A stretch of DNA of 7,956 nucleotides from Flavobacteriales bacterium UBA5869. Its GTDB lineage: Bacteria; Bacteroidota; Bacteroidia; Flavobacteriales_D; Crocinitomicaceae. Below the pieces are notes generated by a model. It was not told the origin of the DNA. It saw only the letters and a program-made list of their open reading frames with translations, and ran no database searches. Positions 5,696 through 7,956 of this stretch are shown piece after piece. The translations under genes and the position numbers were made by a program. The stretch is taken from contig DJFP01000114.1 in NCBI GenBank assembly GCA_002432565.1, positions 21,535 through 29,490 of the forward strand, in the 5' to 3' direction. Each line of letters begins with the position of its first letter. The stretch's first letter is position 1.

Positions 5696-5722
5696 CGGGC
5701 TTAAAAAATACAATCAATCAAA

Positions 5723-7956
5723 ATGCGTAATAAAGGATTTTTCTGGTTTTTAACGATTTTGCTTACTGGAGTATGTGTATATCAATTATCATTTACTTGG
5801 GTGGCAATCGGCGTTGAAAACGATGCTGAACGTGAGGCACTGGGACTAGTTGAAGATTTAAAAGTAAAGGCAGCTGCTACTGACAGCAACAAAGTTGCTT
5901 TATCTAATGGAACTATCATTGATTTCAATAAGCCCGAGGCGTTTGAACTTGCTAAGGCAGCAATGATTAACCAGGTGCTGTCTGAAAAAGCAGAAAAAGC
6001 TGTTTATCCGGTTATCGGATCTAAATTCAAGGATGTAAAAGCGCGTTCATTAGCGTTTGGTTTGGACCTTGTGGGTGGTATGAGTGTTACGATGGAAATC
6101 GACGTTCCTGCATTCGTTAAATCATATGCACGTAACGCAAGAGATTTGAAATTCCAGGCACCATTCGATGAGGCTTATCTGATTCATACAACGAAAGGTG
6201 GAGATTTCATCGATTTGTTCATTGATGCTTATGAAAAGAAGAACGGATCTGAGAAATTGGTTCGCCAGCTGAATATCAGTGAGGTAAAAGAATTGTCTTA
6301 TAACTCTTCCAATTCGGAAGTTGCTTCTTATTTCCATGATAAGATTGCAAGTTCAATGGACGGGGTAGAGCAGATCATGAGTAAGCGTATCAACCAATTC
6401 GGTGTTGCACAGCCCAATATTCAGAAAGAATCCCGTAAAAACCGCTTATACATTGAGCTTCCTGGAGTTCAGGATGAGGCAACGGTTGCTAAAAAATTAC
6501 AATCAACGGCAAATTTGGAGTTCTATGAAACATATGTGTTGGCTGATGCTGGTATCCAGGTCGGACTATCCAATGCGAATGTTATTTCAAGAAATCCTGA
6601 AATCAGAAAGGCAGAAGTTGATACTGCTGCAACTGGTTCTGATACAACAGGGATCGATACAGCTAAAACAGCTGCAAAGCCGGCTAAATCACTATCTCTT
6701 TCTGGAAAACCGGCGACTGGTGCTAAGAAGCCATTGTTCGACTATTTGAAAGTGAGACCTGGAATGGGGCTTGGTACTGCTAATGCAGAAGACAGAGACG
6801 AAGTAGACGAAATTTTGAAGCGTTCTGACGTAATCAGCTTGTTCCCGCAAGATCTTAAATTCATGTGGTCTGCTAACCTGGAAGATATCGGGGAAGGTAA
6901 AAAAGGATACGTATTATATGCTGTAAGAATTCCGGAAGGAGGAAAAGCAATGGTTGGAGGTGAAGATGTAAAATCTGCGGTTCGCTCATTCAATCAGCAA
7001 AACCTTCAGACAACTGTAAGCGTAACAATGTCAATCGACGGAACTCAGAAATGGGCTCAGATGACTGAGAGAAACGTTGGACGTTCAGTTGCGATTACTA
7101 TGGATAACGTGGTTTATTCTGCGCCTGTAGTAAACGAAGCGATTAAAGGAGGAAGCACAGAGATTTCAGGTAACTTCAGTATTGCTGAGGCTGATGATCT
7201 TTCCGGATTATTGAACGGAGGATCACTTCCTGCACCTTGTGTGATCAAACAGCAAACCAAAGTCGGACCTACAATCGGTAAGGAAAACTCTGAAGCGGGA
7301 TTAATCTCTTTTGCTTTTGCATTCTTAGCGGTATTCGTTTACATGTATTTCTACTATGGAAAAGGAGGTTTGGTAGCAAACATCGCTTTGGCCGTAAACG
7401 TTGTATTGATCTTCGGATGTTTGGCTTCATTCGGAGCAGTATTGACATTGGCAGGTATCGCAGGTATCGTATTAACAATTGGTACGGCGGTCGATGCGAA
7501 CATCCTTATCTTCGAGCGTATTAAGGAAGAAAACGCCTTAGGAAAATCTTCTGAAGAAGCTGTCAATATCGGTTTCGTGAAAGCTTTGCCTTCTATTATC
7601 GATGCGAACGTAACTCACTTATTGGTAGCGATGATCTTGAAGATTTTCGGAACAGGTGAGATTGAATCTTTTGCAACTACATTGATCGTGGGTATCTTCA
7701 CTTCCGTATTCTCTGCTATCATTATTTCTAAATTGATCATTACATCTTCTTTGGAAAAAGGGAAAAAAGTTTCTTTCAGTACAAAGTATACACACAATAT
7801 GTTCTCTAATTTCCATTTCGACTGGATCGGTAAGAGAAAGTACTTCTACATCTTCTCAATCACGGTTACAATCCTTGGAATCGCTGCTTTTGCAACAAGA
7901 GGTTTGAAACAAAGTGTGGAATTTACGGGAGGTAGAACATTTGGTGTTAAAATGGA
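5723..7956 (+). CDS. secDF: Fused protein translocase subunit SecDF (cut by window edge)
   Basis: The frame stays open from ATG 5723 to the right edge, giving 744 residues of an expected roughly 1000. SecDF is the inner-membrane RND-type partner of SecYEG that uses the proton gradient to pull exported proteins into the periplasm. The SecD half shows TM1 (about 6-24), FGLDLVGG (112-119), YSAPVVNEAIKGG (465-477), LNGGSLPAP (497-505), VGPTIGKE (514-521), and AVDANILIFERI (589-600) with the proton-relay Asp591. The SecF half begins near FDWIGKRKYF (699-708), has its first helix at about 706-724, and then SVEFTGG (731-737), the SecF counterpart of the GLDLxGG motif. Residues 298-337 form a Thr/Ala/Lys/Ser-rich insert in the first periplasmic region. 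It is the only gene visible after its own promoter, and its Gly codons are mostly GGA and GGT. Confidence 0.95.
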   Translation, partial: MRNKGFFWFLTILLTGVCVYQLSFTWVAIGVENDAEREALGLVEDLKVKAAATDSNKVALSNGTIIDFNKPEAFELAKAAMINQVLSEKAEKAVYPVIGSKFKDVKARSLAFGLDLVGGMSVTMEIDVPAFVKSYARNARDLKFQAPFDEAYLIHTTKGGDFIDLFIDAYEKKNGSEKLVRQLNISEVKELSYNSSNSEVASYFHDKIASSMDGVEQIMSKRINQFGVAQPNIQKESRKNRLYIELPGVQDEATVAKKLQSTANLEFYETYVLADAGIQVGLSNANVISRNPEIRKAEVDTAATGSDTTGIDTAKTAAKPAKSLSLSGKPATGAKKPLFDYLKVRPGMGLGTANAEDRDEVDEILKRSDVISLFPQDLKFMWSANLEDIGEGKKGYVLYAVRIPEGGKAMVGGEDVKSAVRSFNQQNLQTTVSVTMSIDGTQKWAQMTERNVGRSVAITMDNVVYSAPVVNEAIKGGSTEISGNFSIAEADDLSGLLNGGSLPAPCVIKQQTKVGPTIGKENSEAGLISFAFAFLAVFVYMYFYYGKGGLVANIALAVNVVLIFGCLASFGAVLTLAGIAGIVLTIGTAVDANILIFERIKEENALGKSSEEAVNIGFVKALPSIIDANVTHLLVAMILKIFGTGEIESFATTLIVGIFTSVFSAIIISKLIITSSLEKGKKVSFSTKYTHNMFSNFHFDWIGKRKYFYIFSITVTILGIAAFATRGLKQSVEFTGGRTFGVKM

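Larger units (their letters stand above)
5506..5722. other. Intergenic region upstream of secDF
   Basis: These 217 bases hold no ORF of note and no RNA gene that I recognise. They contain a T8 run (5637-5644) preceded by a weak GCCT/AGGC inverted repeat (5602-5605, 5624-5627), an AAGGCCTT palindrome (5623-5630), a repeated AAAAGGTTT, and the secDF promoter at 5665-5695. Confidence 0.7.

Noticed and set aside
6402..6749. A 115-codon plus-strand open frame in a shifted register
   Set aside because: It lies inside secDF in another frame, and secDF continues uninterrupted through it with conserved motifs on both sides.
7269..7816. Several overlapping minus-strand open frames
   Set aside because: They are antisense to the conserved SecD transmembrane region, including the AVDANILIFERI motif.
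1..7956. Mobile element, CRISPR array, defence system, tRNA or rRNA
   Set aside because: I found no transposase or integrase motif, no regularly spaced repeats, no terminal inverted repeats and no cloverleaf or rRNA-like stretch; the genes are envelope and export functions.

Overview
The window looks like chromosomal DNA from a Bacteroidota bacterium, probably of the order Flavobacteriales. Four signs support this. One protein ends in a type IX secretion (T9SS) sorting domain. Several signal peptides are followed by Gln at the predicted cleavage site. Most gene starts lack a clear Shine-Dalgarno sequence. TAnnTTTG promoter boxes, the -7 element of this phylum, lie just upstream of the transcription units. 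SecD and SecF are also fused into one protein, which is common in the phylum. I would not name a genus from the sequence alone.

Layout from left to right: (1) the N-terminal part of an exported protein on the minus strand, cut by the left edge (1-286); (2) a 195-base divergent intergenic region; (3) a DNRLRE-domain protein with a T9SS C-terminal domain (482-1363); (4) a tight three-gene unit (1450-3709) with a GtrB/DPM1-like family 2 glycosyltransferase, a GmhB-like HAD phosphatase without the usual zinc-ligand cysteines, and an exported MORN/YwqK-repeat protein, spaced by 8 nt and then a 4-nt overlap; (5) an unassigned lipoprotein (3780-4466); (6) a second, differently built membrane-anchored family 2 glycosyltransferase (4507-5505); (7) a 217-base intergenic region with short repeats and a good promoter; (8) secDF, 744 codons visible and cut by the right edge (5723-7956).

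The common theme is the cell envelope. Two glycosyltransferases and a sugar-phosphate-type phosphatase could supply surface glycan. The DNRLRE, MORN and lipoprotein products are all exported through Sec, whose proton-driven accessory motor is SecDF. I see no mobile element, CRISPR array, RNA gene, toxin or defence system. The genes appear ordinary and intact, so the points of interest are modest: the zinc-less HAD and its operon, a possibly leaderless lipoprotein gene, the low-complexity insert in SecD, and repeats upstream of the secDF promoter.
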